Origin: Alphaproteobacteria bacterium
GTDB taxonomy: Bacteria > Pseudomonadota > Alphaproteobacteria > GCA-2731375
Reading direction: 5' to 3'
NCBI GenBank assembly: GCA_021776235.1
Contig: JAJFGG010000069.1
Location: 124,001 to 188,000 of the forward strand
Length of the DNA stretch: 64,000 nucleotides
Shown here: piece after piece, positions 46,921-55,155 of the stretch
Position numbering within the stretch: the first letter of the stretch is position 1
Layout: every line of letters starts with the position of its first letter
Made by a program: the position numbers and the translations under genes
The notes under the pieces: model-generated
What the model saw: the letters and a program-made list of their open reading frames with translations, nothing else
What the model was told of the DNA's origin: nothing
The model's database searches: none

Positions 46921-47714
46921 TGCAAGGCAGAGTGTTGATCATCGCTGGATCTGATTCGGGTGGTGGTGCCGGCATTCAGGCTGATATCAAGACCGTGACC
47001 GCCCTGGGCGGTTATGCCGCCACGGCGATTACCGCCCTCACGGCGCAAAACACCAATGGCGTTCATGGCGTTCTTGAGGTGCCCCCCGCCTTTGTCACCC
47101 AGCAGATTGAAGTCGTGCTCGACGACATCGGCGCCGACGCCATAAAGACCGGCATGTTGCACCGTACCGACGTTCTGGACGCGGTTGCCGCCGCCCTGGC
47201 GCGGGCGGCGCCCGATGTCCCCCTGGTGGTCGATCCGGTGATGGTGGCAAAAGGCGGCGCCTCGCTGTTGAACGAGGATAGCCGCGCGGTATTACGCCTG
47301 GGCCTGATCCCGCGGGCCACAATTCTGACGCCAAATGTACCGGAGGCGGAAATCCTGGCGGAGATGGCCATCGCGGATGAGGACGCCATGGCGGCGGCGG
47401 GTCGAAAGCTGCTTGCAATGGGCCCCAAGGCCGTCTTGATGAAAGGCGGCCATATGCCAGGCGACGAGGTGGTTGACCTGCTGCTGACCGCGGCGGGGGT
47501 CAGCCGCTATTCGTCCACCCGCATCGAAAGCCGCCATACGCACGGCACTGGTTGCACCCTGGCCTCGGCTCTGGCCTGTGGCATCGCCCAGGGACTGACC
47601 GTCGAGGCGGCTGTGGAGAGGGCCCGGAATTATGTACAGCAAGCAATCCGCAGCGCGCCAGGGTTGGGCCAAGGGCATGGGCCCCTCAACCACGGCCATA
47701 CCATGGCCCCTTGA
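46920..47714 (+). CDS. thiD: Hydroxymethylpyrimidine/phosphomethylpyrimidine kinase ThiD
   Basis: Ribokinase-fold kinase that phosphorylates HMP and HMP-P in thiamine synthesis. The 264-aa product begins VLIIAGSDSGGGAGIQADIKT; later it has DPVMVAKGG, LTPNVPEAEIL, AVLMKGGHMPG and the ATP-site motif HTHGTGCTLASALAC. It overlaps glmM by 1 bp, so it is part of the folP-glmM-thiD run. With thiE at 22144 it gives two thiamine steps in this window. Confidence 0.96.
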   Translation: MQGRVLIIAGSDSGGGAGIQADIKTVTALGGYAATAITALTAQNTNGVHGVLEVPPAFVTQQIEVVLDDIGADAIKTGMLHRTDVLDAVAAALARAAPDVPLVVDPVMVAKGGASLLNEDSRAVLRLGLIPRATILTPNVPEAEILAEMAIADEDAMAAAGRKLLAMGPKAVLMKGGHMPGDEVVDLLLTAAGVSRYSSTRIESRHTHGTGCTLASALACGIAQGLTVEAAVERARNYVQQAIRSAPGLGQGHGPLNHGHTMAP

Positions 47715-47718
47715 AGTC

Positions 47719-48216
47719 ATGGCGGATGACGGTCGCCAGCGCCGCTACAGCTGGCACGATCCCGCAAGCCATTGGTCGCGCCTGGGCGAACTGTCGGGAT
47801 TGGACTATCTTTCCGCTGTAATTCGGGGCGAGGTGCCGCCACCACCCGTGGCGGTCGCCATGCGCCTTCAGCTGGCCGAGGTGTCAAAGGGCCGGGTCGT
47901 TTATACCGGCCAGCCGGGGGAAGATTTCGCCAATGATGTGGGTTCGGTCCAGGGCGGCTGGGTGGCGGCCTTGATCGATGCCGCGATTGGTAGCGCGGTA
48001 CACGCCGCCCTGCCTGCCGGGCCACGTTATACCACTTTGGAATTGAAGGTTAATTATGTCCGCGCCGTGGCCGTCGATAGTGGCGAGATGCGCTGCGTTG
48101 CCGAGACCTTGCATGTGGGACGCCGCACCGCCACGGCCCGGGCCCGGGTGGAGGATATGAACGGCAAGTTGTATGCCCATGCCACCACAACCTGTTTGAT
48201 TTTGCCGGCGGAATGA
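47719..48216 (+). CDS. PaaI-family hotdog thioesterase
   Basis: A 165-aa hotdog-fold protein of the PaaI/YbaW kind, likely an acyl-CoA or aryl-CoA thioesterase. ATG 47719 gives MADDGRQRRYSWHDPASHW. The core has FANDVGSVQGGWVAALIDAAIGSA with the catalytic-type helix and TLELKVNYVRAVAV for the beta-sheet. Substrate is not visible. It is 4 bp after thiD, and its last 4 bp overlap the MFS start. Confidence 0.85.
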   Translation: MADDGRQRRYSWHDPASHWSRLGELSGLDYLSAVIRGEVPPPPVAVAMRLQLAEVSKGRVVYTGQPGEDFANDVGSVQGGWVAALIDAAIGSAVHAALPAGPRYTTLELKVNYVRAVAVDSGEMRCVAETLHVGRRTATARARVEDMNGKLYAHATTTCLILPAE

Positions 48217-49436
48217 TCGAGCAGCCGGGATTGGGAAAAGGCACTGTTCTGTCACCGGGGCGGGCGCGAAAGCTGATCATTGTGCTTGGCACCCTGACGG
48301 CCTTTGGCCCCATGTCGATCGACATGTACCTGCCCAGCTTGCCGGAATTGGCGGCCGACCTGGCCGCCCCCACGGGCCGGGTACAGATGACCTTGAGCAG
48401 TTTTTTCGTTGGCATGGGCCTGGGCCAGATGCTGTTTGGCCCGCTTTCCGACCGCTTTGGCCGCCGCCCCCTCCTATTGGCGGGCATCGTGTTGTACGTC
48501 GCGACCTCGGCCCTGTGCGCCCTCAGCAGCGGCATCGAAATGCTGATCGCCCTGCGTCTGCTGCAGGCCCTGGGCGGCAGCGCCGCTTCGGTGATCGCCC
48601 GGGCCATGGTCCGGGATTTCTTTTCCGGTGACCAGGCCGCCCGGGTATTGTCGCTGATCATGCTGGTCATGGGCGCCGCGCCGCTGGTGGCGCCGTTTAT
48701 TGGTGGCTACGTGTTGCTGTGGTTCGAGTGGCGGGCGATCTTTTGGGTTCTGGCCGGTTTCGGGTTGTTGTGCTTTTTCCTGGTTCTGGGCGGGCTAAAG
48801 GAAAGCCATCCCATGGAACGGCGCAGCCGTCACGGATTGGTTGGCATGTTGGGTGTTTACGGCCGCATCCTGGGCCAGCCGCGGGTCATTGGTTATCTAT
48901 TGGCCAATGCCGCGGCCTATGGCGGAATGTTTGCATTTTTCGCTGGATCACCCTTTGTCTATATACAAGTTCATGGCGTGGCGCCGGAGCAGTATGGCTA
49001 TTTCTTCGCCTGTAACATTGTCGGCATGATGGGTCTGTCGCTGCTGAATGCCAAGTTGGTGGTGCGTCTTGGCGCGCACCGTTTGTTCGTCCTGGGCACC
49101 TTGATGATCGCTGTCGCCGGCTTGATCCTGTTGCTGAATGTATTATTGGGATTTGGTGGTCTGGGGGGTATTGTCGCGCCCTTGTTTGTTTATTTGGCTG
49201 CCCTGAGTTTGATCTCCGCCAACGGCCTGGCCCTGGCCCTGGATCATTTTCCTCAGGCGGCGGGCAGTGTGTCCGCCTTGTCGGGCGGCCTGATGTTCCT
49301 TACTGGCGCTGTTTCCGCCGGCGCCGTCAGCTTCTTCCACGATGGCGGCGCCCTGGCGATGGCCGCCGTTATCGCCGTGACCGGCCTTATTACGTTGGCG
49401 GTGCAGGTCGGTCTGACCCGATCAAGCAACGAATAG
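48213..49436 (+). CDS. Bcr/CflA-family multidrug efflux transporter (MFS)
   Basis: A 407-aa MFS drug/proton antiporter. Twelve helices are predicted. The signature TFGPMSIDMYLPSLPELAADL (about 29-49) and GPLSDRFGRRPLLLAG (about 76-91) mark the Bcr/CflA group, which exports bicyclomycin, sulfonamides or chloramphenicol in model species. The location next to folP is suggestive for sulfonamide-type compounds but is not proof. It overlaps the thioesterase gene by 4 bp. Confidence 0.92.
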   Translation: MIEQPGLGKGTVLSPGRARKLIIVLGTLTAFGPMSIDMYLPSLPELAADLAAPTGRVQMTLSSFFVGMGLGQMLFGPLSDRFGRRPLLLAGIVLYVATSALCALSSGIEMLIALRLLQALGGSAASVIARAMVRDFFSGDQAARVLSLIMLVMGAAPLVAPFIGGYVLLWFEWRAIFWVLAGFGLLCFFLVLGGLKESHPMERRSRHGLVGMLGVYGRILGQPRVIGYLLANAAAYGGMFAFFAGSPFVYIQVHGVAPEQYGYFFACNIVGMMGLSLLNAKLVVRLGAHRLFVLGTLMIAVAGLILLLNVLLGFGGLGGIVAPLFVYLAALSLISANGLALALDHFPQAAGSVSALSGGLMFLTGAVSAGAVSFFHDGGALAMAAVIAVTGLITLAVQVGLTRSSNE

Positions 49437-49447
49437 CCCGACATATT

Positions 49448-50119
49448 CTAACGGTTGCGCAAAAAGGCCGACATGTGGAATTGCGCCTGATCGCCAATGT
49501 AGTGATAGTCCTGGCCTATGGGGCAGGCTCGACGTGCACGGCAGCCCAGTTCCATGCAGTCGCGGCCGTCGGGTTGCCGCAAATGGCCAGCGCAGGCCGG
49601 CACATCATAGGCGCCGGCGCCAATGGCTGCCACGGGGCAAGCGGTCAGACAGGGCCGCTCGGCACAGGCATCGCACGGATTGATTGACAGGGGCGGTGGC
49701 AGCGTTATGACCCGGTCGAACAGCAGGGCACCGCGATAGGCGTGCCACAGACCATACTCGGGATGGATCAAGGGGCCGATGGGCGATGATGACAATCCTT
49801 CGGCCCGCTGTGCCCAGCGCAGAAACGGCGGATGGGGCGGCCCTTCGAATGGAAACAGAATGTCAGCGCCCAGGTTTTGCGCCAGGGGTGTCAGGACCTC
49901 GCGGCACCACGCGTCCAGGGGGTCGGTGCGGTCATCACGGTCCTTGAAATGCCGCCAAAGCGCCGGTCCGGCATTGCCGATAAGAACCACCGAGGCCGTT
50001 GCGCTGCCATTCCGCCCGGCGGGCACGCGGTCTTCGGTCAACGGGTGAAAACCCCCTCGCGGGATCAGGCCCAGAGGCAGAAGAGCGGCTGTGATTTGGT
50101 CAAAAATTAGTTTGCGCAT
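49448..50119 (-). CDS. 4Fe-4S ferredoxin-domain protein, unknown
   Basis: A 223-aa cytoplasmic protein. Cysteines lie in CDACAERPCLTACP and again in CAGHLRQPDGRDCMELGCRARRACP (about 150-208), the spacing of two [4Fe-4S] clusters as in epoxyqueuosine-reductase-like proteins, but the N-terminal part is short and lacks the cobalamin domain of QueG. I therefore leave it unnamed. It is convergent with the MFS gene and its start abuts that of the divergent lipoprotein-like gene (about 43 bp between the start codons). Confidence 0.8.
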   Translation of the reverse strand: MRKLIFDQITAALLPLGLIPRGGFHPLTEDRVPAGRNGSATASVVLIGNAGPALWRHFKDRDDRTDPLDAWCREVLTPLAQNLGADILFPFEGPPHPPFLRWAQRAEGLSSSPIGPLIHPEYGLWHAYRGALLFDRVITLPPPLSINPCDACAERPCLTACPVAAIGAGAYDVPACAGHLRQPDGRDCMELGCRARRACPIGQDYHYIGDQAQFHMSAFLRNR

Positions 50120-50161
50120 ATGCCGTCGCCTCGAAACTCATTCCATGGCATCTTGCAGGCA

Positions 50162-51046
50162 ATGATTATGAATTCAAGTGCCTGCCGCATTTTCCGTTTG
50201 CTCGCCGCTGTTGGGATTTTGGCCCTGTTTGGTCAATGCCAACCGGTGCCCAAGCCCTTTGCCGCTGCCAATAAGGGCGATTTCAGCGCTATCCAGATCG
50301 GCCCCAGAGCCGGCATGGTGGTTCTGCCCGTTACCGGCACGGCGAGCCCGGAGGTGGGCGGCAAACTGGCGGCGGCCACGGCGCGGGCCTTGCGTCGGCG
50401 TGAAGTCACGGCCAGCACCAATCATGGCCATCGTGGCAGCCATCGTATGCAGGGCAGCGCTGTCCTGGAGCCCACTGGCCTGTTGCGCCTGACCTGGCGC
50501 CTGCACACGCCAGGGAACGTGGAAACCATGGTCCTGATGCAGGAAGATATGGTCGCGCCCGCCGCCTGGCGGCAAGGCGACGCGGCGCTTTTGGCTCGGC
50601 TGGCCGGGACGGCGGCTGATGCCATTGATTTGCGTTTACGCCGGCAAGAGCGCGGCGAAGGCCGGCGCATCGCCTTGGCGCCGGTCACCATGGGGAGTAT
50701 GGACGGGGTGCCGGGCCAGGGCGGCGGCGAGTTGGCCAGGGCCATGCGGATCGCCTTGGCCGAAGCCGGCGTATCTCTGTTGCCGGAACCCTCGAACGAT
50801 GGCTTTATTCTGCTGGGCAGCATGCATGTTGCACCCGGCGGCGGCGCAAGCACCGGCGGTGCGCGCAGGATTGAGATCGTCTGGCAATTGATTCGCCCCG
50901 ACGGCCGGGAATTTGGCCAGATCAGCCAGGCAAACAAAGTACCTGCGGCCCAGTTGTCGGGCGATTGGCGGTTCCTGGCCCAGGCCATCGCCGAGGCCGG
51001 CGCGCCCGGCGTTCTGGACCTGCTGCGGCGCGACCGCGGCGGTTAG
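50162..51046 (+). CDS. Secreted/lipoprotein-like hypothetical protein
   Basis: From ATG 50162 or 50168 the product is about 294 aa. A hydrophobic signal (FRLLAAVGILALFGQC) ends in a cysteine, but F-G-Q-C is not a standard lipobox. The mature part has alternating strands and several glycine-rich stretches: GMVVLPVTGTASPEVGGKLA and GFILLGSMHVAPGGG. No domain is recognised. The listed open frame starts at 50120. The 3' flank (51067-51088) holds a TAGAGC-type repeat. Confidence 0.65.
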   Translation: MIMNSSACRIFRLLAAVGILALFGQCQPVPKPFAAANKGDFSAIQIGPRAGMVVLPVTGTASPEVGGKLAAATARALRRREVTASTNHGHRGSHRMQGSAVLEPTGLLRLTWRLHTPGNVETMVLMQEDMVAPAAWRQGDAALLARLAGTAADAIDLRLRRQERGEGRRIALAPVTMGSMDGVPGQGGGELARAMRIALAEAGVSLLPEPSNDGFILLGSMHVAPGGGASTGGARRIEIVWQLIRPDGREFGQISQANKVPAAQLSGDWRFLAQAIAEAGAPGVLDLLRRDRGG

Positions 51047-51066
51047 AAAAGGTGCGCTGTTGTGGT

Positions 51067-51088
51067 ATTAGCCCGGAAACGCTCTAAA
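51067..51088. repeat. Solo copy of the TAGAGC..CCGGGCTA repeat
   Basis: ATTAGCCCGGAAACGCTCTAAA, the reverse complement of TTTAGAGCGTTTCCGGGCTAAT. It matches the outer 20 bp of element A's terminal repeat. It lies 20 bp past the stop of the 50162 gene and 30 bp before the VOC gene. Confidence 0.8.
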
Positions 51089-51117
51089 TTGCGCCGACAG
51101 GACAGGGAGTCATTGCC

Positions 51118-52008
51118 ATGGCCATAAACAGCCCTCTATGGGGCGCGGAATTGGATCATCTTCGCCTGGATTCCACCGCGCCGGAAAAATTGGCGGCTTT
51201 TTACCGCGATGCTTTCGCCATGACGGAAGAGCCCCTGGCTGATGGCACCACACTGCTACGAAGCCAGAACCGCCGCCTGATTATCGGTGCGGATGGGCGT
51301 GCCGGAGCGGCCAGTGGCCAGCCCTATAGCGCCTTTCGTTTTACCGACGGTGCGCGGCTGGAGGCCTACAAGGCCCATTTGATCGCCCAGGGCGTCAATC
51401 TGATGCCCTGTCCGACGCCGCTGTTCGCGGCCGGTGCCTTCGCCGTGGCCGATCCCGATGGCCGGCAAATGACCTTCGGCCTGGTGGATGTCGCCAACAA
51501 TTCCGATGCCATGGACCACGGCGATAGCGCGGATCATCCGCCGGGCCGGCTGCAACATGTGGTCGTGGCCACCGCGGATCTGACGGCAATGATGGCATTC
51601 TACGAAAATACCCTGGGCTTTGTTCCGACCGACCATGTGCTGCGGGACGACGAGGACGGCGGGGAAACCTTGACGGCGGTGTTCTACCGCTCCACCCCGG
51701 AGCACCATTCCTTTGCCATGTTTCTTTCCGACAAGGCACGCCCGGACCATCACGCCTATGAAGCTTCGTGCTGGAATGATATTCGCGATTGGGCAGATCA
51801 TATGGCGGCGCTGGAGATCAAGTTATGGTGGGGGCCGGGCCGCCACGGCCCCGGCAACAATCTGTTTTTCATGGTCGAGGACCCCGATGGCTACAAAGTC
51901 GAGATCTCGGCCGAGTTGGAAAGTATGGCTGACACGGACCCGATCCGCCATTGGCCGCACACGGAACGCTCGCTCAACCTGTGGGGCCCTGGCTGGATGC
52001 GGGCGTAG
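51118..52008 (+). CDS. VOC-family (glyoxalase/extradiol dioxygenase) protein
   Basis: A 296-aa protein with two vicinal-oxygen-chelate modules. The first (residues 1-120) has DHLRLDSTAPEKLAAFYRDAF and a GRQMTFGLVD end. The second (about 135-290) has LQHVVVATADLTAMMAFYENTLGF, HHSFAMFL, and the DPDGYKVEISAELE motif with the expected metal-site Glu. The iron-type metal triad is plausible (H near the start of module 2, H in HHSFAMF, E in VEISAE), so an extradiol dioxygenase is likely, with an unknown catechol substrate. The TAG stop runs straight into TAGAGC of a small hairpin. Confidence 0.9.
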   Translation: MAINSPLWGAELDHLRLDSTAPEKLAAFYRDAFAMTEEPLADGTTLLRSQNRRLIIGADGRAGAASGQPYSAFRFTDGARLEAYKAHLIAQGVNLMPCPTPLFAAGAFAVADPDGRQMTFGLVDVANNSDAMDHGDSADHPPGRLQHVVVATADLTAMMAFYENTLGFVPTDHVLRDDEDGGETLTAVFYRSTPEHHSFAMFLSDKARPDHHAYEASCWNDIRDWADHMAALEIKLWWGPGRHGPGNNLFFMVEDPDGYKVEISAELESMADTDPIRHWPHTERSLNLWGPGWMRA

Positions 52009-52020
52009 AGCAACTTGTCT

Positions 52021-52046
52021 GCGCAAAAATGATTCCAATTTTGCGC
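52021..52046 (+). terminator. Hairpin after the VOC gene
   Basis: Stem GCGCAAAA (52021-52028) with TTTTGCGC (52039-52046) and a 10-nt loop, 12 bp past the stop, followed by TGTTTGATC. The stem ends in T-rich DNA, so partial termination is plausible. Its flanks (TAGAGCAA and TGATCTA) are also mirror-like, as in a small palindromic element. Confidence 0.5.
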
Positions 52047-52101
52047 TGTTTGATCTAGCCCAGTAAGATTTTCGCCAAATCAGTTTCAGGGACCGTCGGC
52101 A

Positions 52102-52617
52102 TCACAACCCGGAACCGCGCCAACCCTCGGCTGGATGGTCTGGCGCCGAGGCCAGGCCGGCGGCCTTGATGCCCTGGATGGCACAATATTCGTCCTTGTC
52201 CGAAGTGTCGCCGCTGATCCCCACGGCGCCGATTGCCTGACCGTCAGGCGACAGCACCAGGACGCCGCCGGGAACAGGAACGAAACGGCCGTTCGAGGCA
52301 CCGACCAGTGCACCTTGAAAAGCCGGCCGTTGCCCCAGGCGTTCGCTGATCGTGCGGCTGGGAATTCCCATGCCCAGGGCGCCCCAGGCCTTGCCGGTGG
52401 CGATATCGGCGCGCAAGATGCCGGAGCCGTCCTCCCGTTTCAGGGCGACCATATGGCCGCCGGCGTCCAGCACGGCGACGGTCAGGGGCAGCATACCTTC
52501 CGCCCGCCCGGCGGCCAGCGCGGCATCGATGATCTTGTCGGCGTCGCGCAGCGGCAGACCGGTCTTCAGATCGTAAAGTTTCGGTTCAGCCAACTGGTCT
52601 GCTCCGGTGGCGGTCAA
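52102..52617 (-). CDS. HbpS/GlcG family protein
   Basis: A 171-aa relative of the protein at 15497-15892. It has [66 protein letters not shown], and a terminal [21 protein letters not shown] segment. The frame start at 52617 overlaps the NUDIX gene by 32 bp; TTG 52593 would cut this to 8 bp and fit the family better. The two are probably cotranscribed. Confidence 0.88.
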   Translation of the reverse strand: MTATGADQLAEPKLYDLKTGLPLRDADKIIDAALAAGRAEGMLPLTVAVLDAGGHMVALKREDGSGILRADIATGKAWGALGMGIPSRTISERLGQRPAFQGALVGASNGRFVPVPGGVLVLSPDGQAIGAVGISGDTSDKDEYCAIQGIKAAGLASAPDHPAEGWRGSGL

Positions 52618-53140
52618 TTTCCGGATTATCGAAAGGCTGAAAAGCCGTCAGGTCCTTGGTTTCGTGGTAATGCTTCAAGGCCCAGACACCGCTGGGAAAG
52701 GCAATTTCATCCCAGGGAATATCCTCCCATGCGAACAGTTTAACATCCAGGCTTTCCTCACCCGCGCCCATCTCGGGACCCGTCATGCGGGCCCGGTACA
52801 TCATATGCACCTGGCTGATCCGGGGGATGTTGTAGATACCGATCAAGGCATCGATCTCGATCCTGGCGCAAGCTTCCTCCAGGGTTTCCCGGGCCGCGCC
52901 CTCGACGGTGCTTTCCCCCTCTTCCATGAAACCGGCCGGTACTGTCCAATAGCCGTGGCGCGGTTCGATGGCCCGTTTGCACAACAAGATCTTGTCTTCC
53001 CAGGTACAGACCGCGCCCACTACGATATTGGGGTTTATATAATGTATCCAGCCGCAATCGCCGCAGACATGGCGTTCCCGGTTGTCGCCGGCGGGGATAT
53101 CGCGGGCAAACGGATATCTAGAGATAGGTCCATTATTCAT
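52586..53140 (-). CDS. NUDIX hydrolase with N-terminal zinc ribbon
   Basis: A 184-aa protein that hydrolyses a nucleoside diphosphate linked to X. Residues about 25-40 hold [11 protein letters not shown], half of a zinc-ribbon-like segment. The NUDIX box is complete ([21 protein letters not shown], about 72-92), with the REXXEE glutamates that bind Mg. This combination resembles ADP-ribose or NADH pyrophosphatase subfamilies. It overlaps the HbpS/GlcG-like gene on the same strand. Confidence 0.9.
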   Translation of the reverse strand: MNNGPISRYPFARDIPAGDNRERHVCGDCGWIHYINPNIVVGAVCTWEDKILLCKRAIEPRHGYWTVPAGFMEEGESTVEGAARETLEEACARIEIDALIGIYNIPRISQVHMMYRARMTGPEMGAGEESLDVKLFAWEDIPWDEIAFPSGVWALKHYHETKDLTAFQPFDNPEIDRHRSRPVG

Positions 53141-53217
53141 GGCCCCAATTTGGCATCAAGGCGCGCCTACGTCCAGATACAGGTTACGATGTGAAGCCAA
53201 GTTTATAGTTCGCCCGG

Positions 53218-53457
53218 ATGGCTGACGAGATGGCCTATGCCTGCAGTCCGCCTGGTGCGGCAGTACCATCTGGCGCCGTCTCCGACGCCGCTTGGCAACC
53301 GCCCGCCCGGGTCCTGCATTTGGCTGGACAGGTCAGGGTTCATGAGAACTGGATTTTGACCGGTCCTGGTGACATGGTGGCCCAGGCGCGGCGGACTCTG
53401 ATCGAGATGTCCGCCGTCGCGGCCATAACCGAAACACGCGTCCATGCCCCGGCGTAG
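53218..53457 (+). pseudogene. Possible RidA-like remnant or small hypothetical protein
   Basis: An open frame of 79 aa (MADEMAYACSPPGAAVPSGAV). Its second half LHLAGQVRVHENWILTGPGD then VAQARRTLIEM looks like the start of RidA/YjgF proteins (a GQ strand followed by an Ala/Gln helix), but the family's remaining 60 residues, including the catalytic Arg, are missing. A 96-aa minus-strand frame overlaps it. It may be a decayed fragment or chance; a homology search would decide. Confidence 0.3.
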
Positions 53458-53515
53458 ACGTATCGGCATGAGAACGCCAATAAGCATTGGCATAATTTAG
53501 CCCCGAGGTTAGACA

Positions 53516-53929
53516 ATGGACGTGGTGCTACAGAGTTTTGCGGCTGGATTTCCGGTCCTGATGCTGCATCTTCTGGTCACTTTGGCCATGCTGGTGGCTG
53601 GTGTCGTGTTGTACATCGTCACCACCCCGCACAAGGATTTCGCCCTGGTGAAGGACGGCAACCTGGCCGCCGCCATTTCCCTATCCGGCGCTATTCTGGG
53701 CCTGGCCATACCTCTGGCCTTTTGCATGGCGTCTTCGGTCAGCGTGGCGGAAATTGTCATTTGGGGTCTGCTGGCCGTACTGGTGCAAATACTGGTCTTT
53801 CGCCTGGTTGATCTGTTGCTGCTCGATCTGTCGGCCCGGATCGAGGGCGGCGAGATGGCCCCGGCGGTACTGCTGGCGGGCATCAAGCTGTCCGTGGCGG
53901 CCATTAATGCCGCTGCCATTTCGGGCTAG
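53516..53929 (+). CDS. DUF350-family membrane protein
   Basis: A 137-aa protein with four membrane helices (about 13-35, 48-70, 74-98, 110-135), the layout of the DUF350/YjfL family. The conserved feature is a helix start ILGLAIPLAFCMASS and the acidic loop LLLLDLSARIEGGEMAPAVLLA. Function is not established; members often sit near phage-shock or redox genes. It is followed 73 bp later by the serine-protease gene on the same strand. Confidence 0.85.
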   Translation: MDVVLQSFAAGFPVLMLHLLVTLAMLVAGVVLYIVTTPHKDFALVKDGNLAAAISLSGAILGLAIPLAFCMASSVSVAEIVIWGLLAVLVQILVFRLVDLLLLDLSARIEGGEMAPAVLLAGIKLSVAAINAAAISG

Positions 53930-54002
53930 GGTGGCTCCGATGCCCGGCCGCCCACTGTGCCGTTGCCGAATTTGCCGTTGAGTCCGTCATGAGCCCGCGA
54001 CC

Positions 54003-54854
54003 ATGAACCGGCTTACCTATCTGGTTGCCCTGTTGGCCGTCCTGTTTGGGGTCGTGAATGCCCTGTTTGCCGAAGACGATGGCGTCCGCCGGCCCCGGCC
54101 GCCACCCTTGACCCCGGCACCGCGGCAGGCCGGACCGGGCGGCCCGACCATTGAAGTCGATGTGGGCCCCAAGGGTTCCAGCACCGGCACCGCCTTTGCC
54201 ATTACCGCCGATGGCTGGTGGCTCACGGCCCGCCATGTGGCACATGGCTGTGATGCCCTATGGGTCCAGACCGCGCCGCGAAAGGGTCTGCGGGCGACAG
54301 AGGTGCATCTGCATCCCAACGCTGATCTGGCGCTATTGCATACCCGTTCCGGCCGGGCACCCCTGCACCTGGCCAGCTTGGATCAAGGGGTGCCGCCGCG
54401 CGGGGAAAGCGGCTTTTCCATGGGCTACCCTCAGGGCCGGCCGGGCGATGTGCATGCCCGGGTAATCGGCCAGGCGCGGCTGCGATCAGTTGGCCGCTAT
54501 CGCATTAACGAGCCTATTCTGGCCTGGGCCGAGGTCTCTCGCCGGCCCAACGACCTGCCCGCCCTGGGCGGCCTGTCGGGTGGCCCTATGCTGGACGATC
54601 AGGGCCGGGTGGTCGGGGTTCTGGTGGCCTCGTCCAAGCGGCGGGGCCGGGTCATGACCACATCACAGGCATCGATCCATCAGCTATTGGCGCAATTTCC
54701 CGGGGTTCAAGGCCCCGTGGTCCAAGGCGCAGCTGGGGCGCTGGCGCGGCAGATCGACGCCGGCAGCTACCCAGTCCTGGGCACCTCGCTGCGGCGCGAC
54801 CTTACGGTGGCGAAAGTACTCTGCCAGGTGGGTCAACGCCGACGCCGGCCCTGA
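54003..54854 (+). CDS. Trypsin-like serine protease
   Basis: A 283-aa protease of the S1/HtrA-like fold. An N-terminal helix (LTYLVALLAVLFGVVNALF, residues 3-21) is a signal or anchor, so it acts in the periplasm or on its membrane. The triad residues are visible: His in LTARHVAHG (about 76-79), Asp in NADLALLHT, and Ser in LGGLSGGPMLDD. No PDZ domain follows. A basic C-terminus (RRDLTVAKVL..QRRRRP) ends the protein. Element C begins 29 bp past the stop. Confidence 0.9.
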   Translation: MNRLTYLVALLAVLFGVVNALFAEDDGVRRPRPPPLTPAPRQAGPGGPTIEVDVGPKGSSTGTAFAITADGWWLTARHVAHGCDALWVQTAPRKGLRATEVHLHPNADLALLHTRSGRAPLHLASLDQGVPPRGESGFSMGYPQGRPGDVHARVIGQARLRSVGRYRINEPILAWAEVSRRPNDLPALGGLSGGPMLDDQGRVVGVLVASSKRRGRVMTTSQASIHQLLAQFPGVQGPVVQGAAGALARQIDAGSYPVLGTSLRRDLTVAKVLCQVGQRRRRP

Positions 54855-54882
54855 CCCGGCTTGATGCCTGATCCATTGCCTT

Positions 54883-55142
54883 ATACCAAGGTGCGGTGAT
54901 AGAGACCCATATAGACGCTTTGCGAAGGTTTTCGGGTAGGAGCGCGCTGCGCCGTGGTACTGGTACCATAAGCTGCGCGGGACGCCGCCGAAAGCCTTCG
55001 CAAAGCGCCGAATTCGGTCGTTTAAGGGGCCCCGCGGTGGCGTCCAGAAAGCTTGACGGTACCCGTACCGCCGGCGCTTCCACTCCTACCCGAGGGGCCC
55101 CTGAAACGATCTATATGGGTCTCTATCACCGCACCTTGGTAT
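54883..55142. repeat. Paired-hairpin repeat element C (260 bp)
   Basis: Terminal inverted repeats of 33 bp, identical in sequence (54883-54915, 55110-55142), beginning ATACCAAGGTGCGGTG. Hairpin 1 has arms GCTTTGCGAAGGTTTTCGG and its complement (19 bp, 1 mismatch). Hairpin 2 has arms around AGGGGCCCC (19 bp, 2 mismatches). TTCGGGTAGG follows the first arm and CCTACCCG precedes the last, as in A and B. It lies between the convergent protease and transglycosylase genes. The terminal repeat differs in sequence from those of A and B. Confidence 0.9.
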
Positions 55143-55155
55143 TATTCTGTCAGAT

